Shown: piece after piece, positions 1 to 10,566 of the stretch
Position numbering within the stretch: the first letter of the stretch is position 1
How the letters are laid out: each line of letters begins with the position of its first letter
Origin: Phialophora verrucosa
Taxonomy: Eukaryota; Ascomycota; Eurotiomycetes; Chaetothyriales; Herpotrichiellaceae
Direction of reading: 5' to 3'
Assembly: GCA_002099365.1 (NCBI GenBank)
Contig: MSED01000005.1
Coordinates: 2,232,001 to 2,296,000, forward strand
DNA length: 64,000 nucleotides
The notes under the pieces: generated by a model
Told to the model about the DNA's origin: nothing
Database searches by the model: none
The model's input: the letters and a program-made list of their open reading frames with translations, nothing else
Translations under genes and position numbers: made by a program

Positions 1-75
1 AAGAGTAGTGGACGTACGAAGCAGAAGAAGAAATCTCTCAACCCTAAGGCGCGGAGGAGCACGGTAACAGCTTAA
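1..75 (+). CDS. C-terminal end of an upstream gene (partial)
   Basis: From the first base there is an open frame of 24 codons ending in TAA at 73-75. It is strikingly basic, with runs such as TKQKKKSLNPKARR, which looks like the tail of a chromatin or nucleic-acid-binding protein. The rest of the gene lies outside the window, so no family can be named. It could also be chance, because 24 codons is short; the composition is the only argument. Confidence 0.35.
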   Translation, partial: KSSGRTKQKKKSLNPKARRSTVTA

Positions 76-1145
76 CAGTGGAGGATGTCGACAATGCTGG
101 AATCCTTAAAGGAGGCGCCGCCGAAGTCACCCTAGCAACGAGCCAAACAGAAGAGCTAGCTCGTTCAATCGGATTCGTTGAATCGTTGGGGGAAGTTAAA
201 AGCGGGTCAACAATTGTCCAGGGGAGTAATCACGGCATCTCAAAGATATAACTGGCATTTCTGTACGGAGTACAAGTGAGCATTTGTATCATACGGTCAC
301 ATGGTGTCATGCTTGGGCTGGCCGGGCGCGGCGCCTGGGGACAAAGGGGGCATTGGTCACAAAGAACACGGCATATGGTTGACATACAGGCTTGATGGAT
401 CTGTACCAATGAGTCACGGAGCATAGAGGAGACGATGTGTAATAACCAAGCAAGCATTCTCAACTCCTTCCTTCAGACGAACTGGTCCGAGACACTTGTT
501 GCGAAATGCTCACGGCACAGAGGTTGATAAGCAGATGGAACGTGGTGAAGCACGTGCCATGCAGTGACATCCATCAGGCGGTCCAGAAGCGGTCGGTTCG
601 GTCGGTCACGAACTTCCCCGGATTGGGACACGACTAGTGCCGCTAACATGGAATTCTCGCCGGCTCCGGACGTTGATTGGTGAGCCCATTTGTAAGCGAC
701 AAGACTTGCTGGGCGTTCGCTCCTCAGCTGGATTGTCTGCTCTTTTCAAGTTCCAGCGACGGCCACGCTGTTCGAAGTGTTCAGCCTAACTCCAATTATT
801 TGGACTTGATCCCTTGCGCTGCATCGTCCAAAGTGATAGTTGACGTTCGAGGTTGACAACCAAGCTATTGTGACGTCAAAGGCAAAGCTACTTCGGATTC
901 GGCCATCGCAAACGTAACTACTAATCGACGTCCGCCGCCCACCCCACCCTGGCGATCGATTACTGAGCCCGGAACGCGCTGTGATCGATTGGAAATACCG
1001 TTCACGCGACTCACAGCCTTGCTTTATCGTCTGCTGGTCTCCATCATAATTTCGGTTTCTTCGATCAAGGACTGTCATCTTTCAGTATTTCAAGCTTAAG
1101 TTGTAGGGATCCTGGGCGACCGGTCTCCGCCTGAACGACCCCAAA
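76..1145. other. Non-coding stretch, no gene seen
   Basis: Short open frames occur on both strands but none has recognisable protein character. The stretch contains one copy of the palindrome-like motif TACGGAGTA at 264-272. The last part is presumably the promoter and 5' UTR of the gene starting at 1146. Confidence 0.5.
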
Positions 1146-2141
1146 ATGTCCCGCCGACCGCTCGCCACGAGCACAACTTACACGCTCGCCCACACTGCAC
1201 AATGCAAACTGAAGTTAGCAGCAAACCGACCTGATCGGAATCTTCGCTTCGTGCTCGGCCACGCTTTTACACTCGACAATCTAATGCTTCGGATAGTGGA
1301 GATAGAGAACCAGAGCGCCAAGTCTCTCTTTGAGGAGGCCAAAACTCCCAGCAATCACGGCGAAAACGAGCATTACGACTGCACGGCAGCGAATCCCGTG
1401 GCCGCAGAGCCGGATCCTCATTACGATTGTACCGCTGAACAACCCAAGCCGGCGGAGTCAGCCGACAACGCTGGAAGGGGCCGCAGAATAAGTTTCCAGG
1501 ATAATCGAGCTCGGCCTTCCAGCATCGGGACGGCGGGCGTGGCGGCGAACAACAATGGAAATGGCACCTCCTCGCCGGCGCGGAGACGATCTCCCCCACC
1601 GGTAACAATTTCACAACGCAAATACCTCTCGGACGAGGAGGACGAGGATGACACCTCGTCGGATGACTACGATGATCCAGACAGTTATCAATATAATTGT
1701 GAAGCCGCAGTGCCGGAACCAGAGAAACCGGCAACGAAGCAGCGGCCTGTTCACGATGCGTACTCCGACGAAGAGGATGCAGCATTGGAACTGGCCGACG
1801 ACGAATTAGACGACGACATGGGTGGTCTCTCGCTTACGCGGTTCGAGAGTGCGTCGGCGCAACCTCCACGGATGGTTCGCTCGGATTCTTCGAGCTCGGA
1901 GGAAGATGTAGGAGACGGGCCTGTGACGCCGCCACAATTGCCCGCCGATGTCGATGTTCGCGATCTCATCAGTGGCGAGAAAGACGACGAGTTGGAGGAC
2001 CTGTACGAGAGTGTGAGGAGGTGTGCTTGTCACGGGCGCAGGGAAGATCCGGATGTGGGACGCAAGACGAATGGTGTGTGGGATGTCCCTGTGGAAAAGG
2101 CAGGTGGGAAACATTTGGCTGTCGTGGCAGTTGCGGCGTGA
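1146..2141 (+). CDS. Conserved fungal protein of unknown function, acidic
   Basis: Single-exon frame of 331 aa. The ATG sits in a good context (CCAAAATG). The N-terminus, about residues 1-60, looks like an ordered conserved domain (SRRPLATSTTYTLAHTAQCK, then RPDRNLRFVLGHAFTLD), while the rest is low-complexity and acidic, with SDEEDEDDTSSDDYDD near residue 160. The element HYDCTA occurs twice, at about residues 77 and 91. The C-terminus has a Cys/His cluster (CACHG) followed by a Trp-containing tail. I recognise this as the kind of short protein conserved in filamentous fungi but cannot assign a function. A nuclear role is only a guess from the acidic, disordered middle. Confidence 0.75.
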   Translation: MSRRPLATSTTYTLAHTAQCKLKLAANRPDRNLRFVLGHAFTLDNLMLRIVEIENQSAKSLFEEAKTPSNHGENEHYDCTAANPVAAEPDPHYDCTAEQPKPAESADNAGRGRRISFQDNRARPSSIGTAGVAANNNGNGTSSPARRRSPPPVTISQRKYLSDEEDEDDTSSDDYDDPDSYQYNCEAAVPEPEKPATKQRPVHDAYSDEEDAALELADDELDDDMGGLSLTRFESASAQPPRMVRSDSSSSEEDVGDGPVTPPQLPADVDVRDLISGEKDDELEDLYESVRRCACHGRREDPDVGRKTNGVWDVPVEKAGGKHLAVVAVAA

Positions 2142-2516
2142 GTCATGATGACAACGGGGCGAGGCCGTGGGAAAGAGGACGTGATTTTCCGTGGAAGGGC
2201 GTGGAAAGGAAACAGTGGACGTCAAGGAATGAGCCTGTCCCAATGCTGTTAATGGCGCCCAAGGCTGGGACCGGAGTCACAAGAGAAGGGATCATCTTCT
2301 GTTCGAAAGCTGCGCAAGTGAGGGAAAGGCAGTCTGTGGTGCATCGACTCATCGATTCATTGATTCATTCGGGTATCGCAAGGGTCGTCCGGAGTCGGGA
2401 AATAATCGATACTGTAGCAGGTCGAGTCACTGCAGGTTGAAAGGAGCGCTCACGAGGGAGAGCGCCAATCTCACATTTCCCATAGCATATCACCCAACAA
2501 CATATCAGGTCAAGCT
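2142..2516. other. Convergent intergenic region
   Basis: This separates the 3' ends of two convergent genes and should hold both 3' UTRs. No independent gene is seen. Confidence 0.5.
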
Positions 2517-3635
2517 TCATGACTTCGGCTTCCGCTTTCGCCCGACCGCTCTAGGAGCATTCGGACTCGTTGCAATCTCCCGGACTTTTCCCTCATTGCT
2601 CTTTTTATACACGATTTCTAACCTCTCCAGCAACTGCTTGACGCTACAGCCATCTTTCCCATCACCCATCAGTATCCTCTCGACGTCCTTGGCTCTATTT
2701 CCGTCTTCGCCGATGACCACCGCCTTCTCAATCTTGCCGTCATCTGAGATCTTTAGACGGCCGACGCGGTCATCCGCCCAGATTATGCGGAATTGGCGGG
2801 CGTCGACCTCGAGGGTGGTAAGGGAGTCGACGTTGAATCTGCCAGTAGGTACATCTTCTTCGTCAGAGTCGCTGTCTATCATTTCGGTGTCTGGGTTAGA
2901 GCCGTGTCTGTCATCACCATGTCCGCTGTTGGAATTGGCTGAATCCCGCCTCTTTGACCCCTCTCCACCGTTGGAATTGGCTGGATTCTGGCCGTTGAGT
3001 CCCTTCCCATTCCTTGCCTCGTCAGAGAGATCCAGCTCTTCCTTCAGCCATTCCGCCGCGTCCTTCCTTAAGCGCCAACTCACGAGATCATACCTGACTT
3101 GTGACACGAGAGTATGGAGGTCTTGCTTTCGCGCTTCTGCTTCGGCATTCTCGGCGCCATCCGATCCGACATACCCTTCATCCTCCTCCCGTGGCGGCGA
3201 GCTCAAGGGTAAATAGACGCGCTCGTACTGCTCCAAGGGTACCAGCGCAGGAAGTGTATGTCGATGAATCCGCAATTCTTGACCCCTATCATTCGCTCGA
3301 ACACAGAAAATATAGTACGAAGAATCGAATTTTCCGTGGCGGTTGCCGACGTCTATCCGGATACCGAGGAGGGGGTTTTTGGATTGGAGTTCGGGGGAAG
3401 GGTCGTTGAAGGGAAAACCTGTTACGCCGAAGGCAAGCCGGTGAATGTTGGACTGATGGTGTTCTTGGACGTTGGCGATGTTTAGCGGGGTATCGTCGTT
3501 TTGAGCGATGTCGGAGAGGAGGGTTTGAACTTTTGTCGAGGAGAGAAGCGATGAGGTGAGCAGCTTGCGTTGTTGGGTCAGGGCTTGGATTTCGGCCCTG
3601 ACCTGGGCGATCTCGTCGTCCAGGATGTCGCTCAT
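2517..3635 (-). CDS. CENP-O/Mcm21-like inner kinetochore protein
   Basis: Single exon, 372 aa. The protein begins with a predicted coiled coil (residues about 5-35, DDEIAQVRAEIQALTQQRK). A domain follows with the hallmarks of the CENP-O family: LLGIRIDV near residue 90, a YYIFCVRAN strand, then the characteristic HRHTLPALVPLEQY near residues 124-137. The C-terminal half contains an acidic, low-complexity insert and ends in a basic tail (GRKRKPKS), probably a nuclear localisation signal. CENP-O/Mcm21 belongs to the COMA/CCAN complex, which links centromeric chromatin to the outer kinetochore. The family call rests on the HTLP-xxPLE signature; the length fits. The gene is divergent from the acetyl-CoA transporter, with a 483-bp shared upstream region. 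Confidence 0.8.
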   Translation of the reverse strand: MSDILDDEIAQVRAEIQALTQQRKLLTSSLLSSTKVQTLLSDIAQNDDTPLNIANVQEHHQSNIHRLAFGVTGFPFNDPSPELQSKNPLLGIRIDVGNRHGKFDSSYYIFCVRANDRGQELRIHRHTLPALVPLEQYERVYLPLSSPPREEDEGYVGSDGAENAEAEARKQDLHTLVSQVRYDLVSWRLRKDAAEWLKEELDLSDEARNGKGLNGQNPANSNGGEGSKRRDSANSNSGHGDDRHGSNPDTEMIDSDSDEEDVPTGRFNVDSLTTLEVDARQFRIIWADDRVGRLKISDDGKIEKAVVIGEDGNRAKDVERILMGDGKDGCSVKQLLERLEIVYKKSNEGKVREIATSPNAPRAVGRKRKPKS

Positions 3636-4118
3636 GTCGGTGTTTGGCGGATTTGGCGTCGAAGCTGAGGCGGCAATCGTCTATGCAGCGGGGAGTTCAG
3701 AGCGCGGCTGAAGTTCGAACGCGTACGTGCTTATCGGACGCGTCGGATTGCTTATCGTAATCCCTGTACCGAGCTCGTAGTCAGGGGCTGAACGCTAAGC
3801 CCATGGTCAGTAGAAGGCCCATGCGATAAATCCGGGGCTCGCCTCTTGGGCTCGTGTTCGTGGTTATGTACTGGAGATGGTCGTCTTGGACAGAGCTCAT
3901 CATGACAATCGTCGACAAGACTGTTCACTGTGGAGGGGAGGAGCGATAAACATGCTTCTCCTTTGAGCACCAATGACTTCACTTTTCTCCATGTCTTTCG
4001 AGACGCCAAAGTGCAAGATTGGCCAGTGAGGCGTCGCCCCTCTGAAAGGACACACAGTCCTTTTCCGATACCTTGTTACCCACTCATTGCCTACCACACA
4101 CGCTCATTTTTTGCATGG
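3636..4118. other. Divergent promoter region
   Basis: This lies between the start codons of the CENP-O-like gene (minus) and the acetyl-CoA transporter (plus). The frame of the transporter is open upstream to 3930, but the preferred ATG is at 4119. I see no clear TATA box. Confidence 0.5.
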
Positions 4119-6237
4119 ATGCCTGACTCCTTTGCGGAACCATATACGATCCCTCTCTTTCACGCTCGCTCCAACCGCTCCGTAGACCTACCTATCCTTC
4201 CCGTTCACACAGCCGGCCGAAGCATCACTCGACAGTCGCAGGAGATTGAACTGAGCGAGTACCATACCGAAAAGCAACCCGAGGTTGAGTCCGCCAGTTC
4301 GACCACTTCCGCTTACGAGAAGGACGAAGAAGAGGACGATTCCGAGACAGACACATCCGAGAACGACCACCTCGTTGCCGAAGGTTCCGATTCCATGCAA
4401 CGCAGAAAATCAAAGAAAAACAAGGACAAATCTTCGCGACCAGATCTACGCATTGACATCGATCAGAACGGCCACGCGAATGGCCACGCAAACGGCGACA
4501 TGAATTCCCATATTGAAATGAGACGGAAACACGTCTCCAGTGACGACCCTACTGCCAATGCAAACCGAGTTATGAGCAGAGATGATTTCTCCTTGGACCG
4601 AGAACCACCTCCCCAGACGCCTCAGACCCCGGGCATGGTCAATACCAGTTTTGCCGACCTGCCTCCCAAAGACAAGCGGAACTTTTTGCTGCTATGTCTC
4701 CTCTATTTTCTGCAGGGCATACCCATGGGGTTGGCCTCGGGCTCCGTGCCCTTCCTCTTAAAAAGCTACCTATCATACGGCCAAATCGGCATATTTTCTC
4801 TCGCCATATACCCCTACTCTTTAAAGTTGTTATGGAGTCCGATTGTGGATGCAGTCTGGAGCAGGAGGTTTGGAAGGAGAAAAAGCTGGATTACTCCCAT
4901 TCAAACCATTTCTGGGCTATCGATGATTTATCTTGGGGGTGGCATTGACGATATGATGAAGGCTGCGGGCGACAACGACGGAGCTGGCGTCTGGGGATTT
5001 ACTGGCTGGTGGTTCCTGTTGGTGTTCTTGTGCGCCACTCAAGACATCGCCGTCGATGGATGGGCCATTTCGCTTCTCTCCATCCAAAACATTTCCTACG
5101 CCTCCACAGCACAAACAGTGGGGTTGACAGCCGGCTCGTTTCTGTCATACACAGTTTTTCTCGCCCTCCAAGCTCCGGATTTCACAAATCGTTGGTTCAG
5201 AGTCGTGCCGCAAGAGTACGGGCTCCTTACTCTTGGCGGGTACATGGCATTCTGGGGCTGGGTCTACCTGATTGTGACGGTTGGCTTGGCCGTGATGAAA
5301 CGAGAGGACAAAACCAGCGAGCGAGAGGGTATCATGGAAGTCTACCGCAGTATGTGGGCTGTGCTCAAGCTCCCCAACGTGCAGACCATCATCATTGTCC
5401 ACCTGATATCGAAACTCGGCTTTGTCGCCAATGATGCGGTGACGAATCTGAAACTCCTGGACAAGGGATTTGGGCAGGCCAATATGGCGTTGGTCGTTCT
5501 GATCGACTTTCCTTTTGAACTAGGCCTAGGATACTACGCCGGGAAGTGGTCGACTGAATACACGCCTCTGAGATTATGGTGTTGGGCATTTGTGGCTCGA
5601 CTCCTGGCAGCGGTGTTTGCCCAAATCACCATCATGATCTATCCGGTGGGGCCTCACGACCCTGTCCCAATGTGGTACATGCTTGTCGTGATCTGCGCAC
5701 ACGTTTATTCGACCTTTATGAACACCATCATGTTTGTCGCTTCGGCTGCTTTCCATGCCAGGATAGCGGATCCAGCGATTGGCGGCACCTACATGACGTT
5801 GTTGGCCACGTAAGTTCTTTTGCTGTTTTTGAAACTTCTCATGGACACCTACTGACCATGTTCGCAGCGTGTCGAACCTCGGAGGCACATTCCCGAAATT
5901 CTTCGTCCTCAAGTTCGTCGACCTCTTCACCCGCGCTACGTGTATTCCGCCCAGCGATCCCGACGCATTCCTAAAATCAAACCCCGACGCTACACCCATC
6001 ACATCTTCCTTCTCATGTGCTCTTGAAGCGGACAAGACTGTCTGCCTCAAAGGGGGCGGGACATGCCTCATCCAACGCGATGGATATTATATCACGAATG
6101 TCGTCTTTGTGATTATTGGGGCGCTCACTTTCTGGATGTACATTGAACGGAAGGCGCTGGCGCTGCAGGCCTTGCCCTTACGAGCATGGCGGATAGGCGA
6201 TCAGGGGCGAGAATATCGGCGAGTGCCGCAGGGTTGA
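4119..6237 (+). CDS. Acetyl-coenzyme A transporter (SLC33A1/AT-1 family)
   Basis: Two exons, 4119-5809 and 5868-6237, joined across a 58-nt intron (GTAAGT...TTCGCAG), giving 686 aa. An in-frame ATG at 3930 would add 63 residues of poor protein character, so 4119 is preferred. A long polar N-terminus (about 150 residues, acidic, with a HANGHANG repeat) precedes about a dozen membrane segments. The family block is clear: YFLQGIPMGLASGSVPFLL, then LWSPIVDAVWSRRFGRRKSW, then DIAVDGWAISLL. The second exon completes GGTYMTLLATVSNLGGTFP, another signature. The family moves cytosolic acetyl-CoA into the ER/Golgi lumen for acetylation of proteins and glycans. Fungal members are longer than the human protein because of the N-terminal tail. 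Confidence 0.92.
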
Positions 6238-6740
6238 TTTTCGTGATTCTCGACTGTGTTTTATTGAAGCAATGACAATTGAAAAGATACCCCTGGGACC
6301 AGGTAGATCAGAGCAATGTTCAACAAAATGTATATCTACGTACAGTACGGAGTAGACATGTGATTGGCCACGTTCCCATTCTTGAGAACCGGGGATTCCC
6401 TGCACTTTCCAAGAACTGGGGATGCCGGCCTTGAAGCTTTCTCCAGGACCTTGTATGTACAGGCATGGACAAGGCTGAGCACGTGAGGGTAAAATTCAAA
6501 TGACCCGCCAGGCTGACTTGACCCAATGAATCAGTCATCAAATCCAATTTTCTTCCTTGACGTGCTTGACTTGTCACGAAACGGGCACAGGGGCTCTAAA
6601 GAGAAGCAAGAGATCATCGACCATCTGCCAGCCGAGACCTGTCCAGGGAAGGTTTCGCCAGAGCGTCTTCGAGAGACCTCTGTGTTGGATTGAGACGGAC
6701 TTGTAGTCAACGTCGGGAACGGGGCACCGCGACCAGAACC
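6238..6740. other. Intergenic region with TACGGAGTA motif
   Basis: 3' flank of the transporter and promoter of the Yae1-like gene. It contains the motif TACGGAGTA at 6346-6354, embedded in CGTACAGTACGGAGTAG. No gene is seen. Confidence 0.5.
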
Positions 6741-7607
6741 ATGCAGGATTCACTCCCTCTTGAACGAACAGTCTCTACGCAATCTCTTCGGTCTCAGAAA
6801 TCGTCGCCCTCGCCCGGCCCACCTTCCACGCCCGATACAACAATAACCGAGCCGGAGCAGTCACCGGGAGCGGATGATGATATCTGGGATACATCTTCAG
6901 ACCATTTCCCCCTCGAGGCCACTCAACATCCCAACCGTGATCTCGACGCCACATCCCCGTCGCATCCTCAGGAAGATGACTCTCATCCCAGGTTCGCGAG
7001 GGGTGCGATTCTCTCCGACCTCCCCGCCCTGAGAAGACAACATATGACGGACGGGTATCGCGAGGGGTTGTCTGTAGGAAAGGCACGGGTCATGCAGAGC
7101 GGGTTTGATGCCGGATATCCCGTTGGTGTGGAGATTGGGTTGAGGGCCGGGAATGTGCTGGGGGTGTTGGAGGGCGTTATTGCAGCGCTGACAGGTTCGA
7201 AGTACGGTGCAGGCTCGGCCAAGTCAGCCAGGGCTTCGAAGGCTTCGACTGCAGGCGACCAAACTTCAACGGCAAGTGGGGCTGTGACTATCTCCGCCTC
7301 CAGACCAGGCGAGATGGAAACGACGATGGACTCGACACGTGAAATCCGTGGCAGCGGTGCTCGGAATGAGGGAGAATTGGGATTCGTTCGAGCGTTATAT
7401 GCTCGTGCCCAGGAAGATTTGAAGGTCTCAGAACTACTGAAGGGGTTGAGTGACGAGAAGATTGCCGCAATACCAAACGCCGTGGCCTCTAATGACGAGG
7501 AATCTACCCCAGCGGAGCAAACAGCTAAGAAAGAGGCATCCTTGCCGAAAGAAATCGAGGATGCACTGGAAAAGTGGGAGCGGCTGGTTCTTGGTGCTCT
7601 CGGGTAG
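6741..7607 (+). CDS. YAE1: Yae1 domain protein, Fe-S cluster assembly adaptor
   Basis: Single exon, 288 aa from the ATG at 6741 (CAGAACCATGC); an earlier in-frame ATG at 6690 looks like leader. Residues about 98-143 form the Yae1 N-terminal domain, a run of short glycine-spaced repeats ([20 protein letters not shown], then [18 protein letters not shown]). The rest is Ser/Thr/Pro-rich and probably disordered. Yeast Yae1 acts with Lto1 to bring the cytosolic Fe-S targeting complex to the ABC protein Rli1, which is needed for ribosome recycling. Fungal Yae1 proteins vary in tail length, so 288 aa is acceptable. The neighbouring genes are unrelated in function. Confidence 0.85.
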   Translation: MQDSLPLERTVSTQSLRSQKSSPSPGPPSTPDTTITEPEQSPGADDDIWDTSSDHFPLEATQHPNRDLDATSPSHPQEDDSHPRFARGAILSDLPALRRQHMTDGYREGLSVGKARVMQSGFDAGYPVGVEIGLRAGNVLGVLEGVIAALTGSKYGAGSAKSARASKASTAGDQTSTASGAVTISASRPGEMETTMDSTREIRGSGARNEGELGFVRALYARAQEDLKVSELLKGLSDEKIAAIPNAVASNDEESTPAEQTAKKEASLPKEIEDALEKWERLVLGALG

Positions 7608-8378
7608 AGATCTTCTTCACCTGAATCTGGACCCTCGGTGGCCTTGACAGGAGAAAGAGCTATCTAAGCTGAAAGCGCGGGTGAGGGACCGAGATCTGCG
7701 AAGGAAGAATCGCTACGAGAACTGTGTCCGTCACTCCCCCAAGGACGCTTCCCGTCGAATGACGCTCGTCAACTTCGATGCGTATGCGATGGCTCTGGCT
7801 TCGGCTCCGACGTCTCCGGAGCCACTATGCTGTCGAATGGCTTCCGCTCTTGCGACACAAGCGACTGCGAGGGAATTACGTCGCATCGCCCACGGCGGCG
7901 TGGGCGGCGGGCATGGGCCTGGCAAGCAGCAGCTACGTTGCATGAGTCGCCTTTTGAACACTCCGACCACTTTTGCGGAGTCATTGCCAGTCGGCAACGT
8001 TGGCCACAACACAACAGTGGCACCCCCTCTTCGAGATTCGAAAGCCACGTTGTGCGACCAGAAGGCTGGGCTTGTGCAGCCACGCTCTCCTCAGGTGAGT
8101 CTAGAACAAACCAGATCACCTAAGTTGGCCGACTCAGTAGCCGAACGAAGAAGCAGCAGTTCGTGATTGGTGACGCTCCGCCTCTGCAATTGGCGCCCCC
8201 TGAGCACTTGGCATGATTTGTGCAACGCCAAGGTTTCAGATTTTCAGCCTCCGGTGGTCGATTCCGCGTCCCTGGAATGCGATGCCGGTGGGACTTAAGT
8301 ACGGAAGGTTAGTATTGTAGCTTCTTTCTTCAGCTTTCGGCTTTTCCTTCAACTGCCCTGAGAGTGGACGTTGATGCA
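7608..8378. other. Intergenic stretch, no confident gene
   Basis: A 161-codon frame (7681-8166, plus) and overlapping minus-strand frames exist here. Their translations are low-quality, they begin with non-ATG codons or overlap antisense, and they match no family I know. The stretch probably holds the 3' UTR of the Yae1 gene and the promoter of the HET gene. Confidence 0.45.
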
Positions 8379-10217
8379 ATGGCGGCAAACTCGGGAACCT
8401 TGCCTCCCGGACCCGATACCAATGCTATTGCTTCCGGAACCCAGCAGCCCGCCTACGCTGCATTAACCGCCCAACGCCGGGAGATCGTCCAAATTCTGCG
8501 CAGAAATTGGGTCGGACCACGCAAGAGCCAGCTCGCTTCTCTCAACGAATTCAGACACTGGGCTCCCGAACAGGTCATCCGGCTCTTTGAGGACAACTTG
8601 CCTCCCGTTACCGAGGGCGGCCCGGACAAAGTTAGAAAGCTATACCCCCTTGGACCTCTGTATCGACCTATCCCCACAGACTCGAGGAGATGGAAGCAGC
8701 TGGCGGGCAAAGCCGCAATGGTTGGTGCACTGGATGCTCTCGCCAATGCCTCGTCTCCGCTCTTGATGTTGGCAAGTAAAGAGCAGAGGGAGCAGACGGT
8801 GAAGTGGATGTCGGATATCAATGTCTCCATCATCTCTTCGTCTTTCTTCGTCAAGCCCGATCCCAAACTAGTACAGCAGGCTGCTGCTTCGGGACAGGCT
8901 CTTTGTGTCAACAGATGGGGGACATTTCAGGTGATGGGCTCGGGGTACGCCGCCATCAGTCATGTCTGGGCTGAGACGATGGGTCTGGAATACAACAACG
9001 AGAAGACAGAACAGGACGAACGAGGATTCAATATGCACCACTTCATCCGCATCATGGATGTTGTCCGCAAGACTGGATCAGAATGGTTCTGGTTCGATCT
9101 TCTTGCCATTCCCAAGGGTGCCGATACCGAAATCAGGCACCTCAAAACCCAAGTCATCAACACTCTTCGGCATGTGTACGCGAACGCCGAGTGCATCATC
9201 GTCCTCGACGGTCTCACCTTGCAGCTCAAGTCAAGGGATCCTCTGGTCACTGCTGCCGTCCTGTGCTGTGGCCACTGGCTTTCGCGCGTCTGGACATACC
9301 AGGAGGCCAAACTTGCGCGGAAGCTGAAAATCGTCACCGACGTCGGCGTGGTTGATTTTCAAGGAATGGTCTCCGCCCTTGGAGCGGCCGAAGCGACCGA
9401 CTACAATCGCTGGCACGAACTGCGTCTGACGTTCAACCGGCTCACTCCAGTCCACGATATAGGCATCTCCCTTGCGGACATTGCCCTGAGTTGTGATCAT
9501 CGCTCGTGCGAGAACGAAATCGATTACGCAAGAGGCTTCTTCGCTTTGCTGGGACTCGAGTGGAAGACCGAGTTCACCTACGAAGAGGCCATGTTGGAGA
9601 TCCTGCGTGCCCGGCCTCAGCAAGCAGCCTGGCTTGCGAACCTGCACGGGCCGCGAGGGCTACCGGGCCCGTATTCGTGGGCGCCCAGGTACCTAGCTCA
9701 CCTGCAGGGCGGGGTGCACGATCAGTTCGACGCCAGTCTGGGCTCGTTGCTTGGGTACTGGCATACCATTACCGTGAAACGCGTCACAGGAGAAGGCTGG
9801 TGGGGAAACGCCCAGGAGGAAGTGTACGTATGCAACTTGGTCGTCACATCCACACAAGGAGACGGCTCCAACAACGACGACGACGACGAGCGGAACTCGA
9901 CAGCAGCAGCACCGAGCGTCCAAGAAGCAGACGTGCAGATACAATTCTATCCGAAGAACCAGACGTTGGCGATGAGAGAATGGATCGAAACAACCGTCCC
10001 GAGCGGCAAGGCGCGACTGCTCTGCGCCCGGACACTGCAGTACGATTTCCGCCATCAAACCGATGCGCATGCCCCGGTCGTTCTGGCGGCAAAGGACGCC
10101 ACGGGGCCCTTGCCGGACTTGAACTTGGACGCTTGGGGCGATGTTGCTGCCAGCGCAGTGGTCAATTCGGCGAGTATTGGTATCCCGGATCGGCGGTTGC
10201 GATGGCATTTGTCATAA
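8379..10217 (+). CDS. Heterokaryon incompatibility (HET) domain protein
   Basis: Single exon, 612 aa. The first ATG in frame is at 8379 (GCAATGGCG). Residues about 190-315 contain the HET domain: YAAISHVWAE at about 190-199, then the acidic/aromatic block WFWFDLLAIP near 240, and WLSRVWTYQEAKLA near 303. A conserved tail with Trp-rich motifs follows. A polyacidic run (NNDDDDERN) near residue 500 comes from a GAC microsatellite. HET domains trigger programmed cell death when genetically different hyphae fuse, but most genomic HET proteins have unknown partners. No NACHT, WD40 or ankyrin partner domain is fused here, and no obvious recognition partner gene is adjacent. Confidence 0.9.
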   Translation: MAANSGTLPPGPDTNAIASGTQQPAYAALTAQRREIVQILRRNWVGPRKSQLASLNEFRHWAPEQVIRLFEDNLPPVTEGGPDKVRKLYPLGPLYRPIPTDSRRWKQLAGKAAMVGALDALANASSPLLMLASKEQREQTVKWMSDINVSIISSSFFVKPDPKLVQQAAASGQALCVNRWGTFQVMGSGYAAISHVWAETMGLEYNNEKTEQDERGFNMHHFIRIMDVVRKTGSEWFWFDLLAIPKGADTEIRHLKTQVINTLRHVYANAECIIVLDGLTLQLKSRDPLVTAAVLCCGHWLSRVWTYQEAKLARKLKIVTDVGVVDFQGMVSALGAAEATDYNRWHELRLTFNRLTPVHDIGISLADIALSCDHRSCENEIDYARGFFALLGLEWKTEFTYEEAMLEILRARPQQAAWLANLHGPRGLPGPYSWAPRYLAHLQGGVHDQFDASLGSLLGYWHTITVKRVTGEGWWGNAQEEVYVCNLVVTSTQGDGSNNDDDDERNSTAAAPSVQEADVQIQFYPKNQTLAMREWIETTVPSGKARLLCARTLQYDFRHQTDAHAPVVLAAKDATGPLPDLNLDAWGDVAASAVVNSASIGIPDRRLRWHLS

Positions 10218-10566
10218 TGTTCCATAACTCTCCATCGAGGGCTCTAGGATAATACGTGGTGATTATCGCGAGAGACAGCCAGGCCGGTGCAAGGGGCCGA
10301 CAGCGTTTATGGTGCAGATCGTGCTAAATGCCTCCTGCTGATGATGGTTCTGCAAGGCCTTGCACACGCATCAGCTTTCGACGGATTTGATTGTAGAAAG
10401 GGAAGAGGGAGGGAACGGTTGAAACGGAACGATGGCCTGTCGATCAATGTCACTCCATGTGTAGCCTAGTCTGTCTCTGGATTCAAAGATCAAAGATCAA
10501 GCAGCTCCTATTCGTGTTCTGCTCAGATCTTCATTCCCTGTGCTATGCTATGCATCTTGAGCCTGC
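10218..10566. other. Convergent 3' region
   Basis: This lies between the stop codons of the HET gene and the RBM5-like gene. It contains a short direct repeat, CAAAGAT twice, near 10485-10500. No gene is seen. Confidence 0.5.

Noticed and set aside
3930..4118. Upstream extension of the acetyl-CoA transporter start
   Set aside because: The extra 63 residues have no protein-like composition and the ATG at 4119 gives the expected N-terminus.
7681..8166. 161-codon plus-strand frame after the Yae1 gene
   Set aside because: It starts with GTG, overlaps minus-strand frames of equal quality and shows no domain or composition typical of protein.
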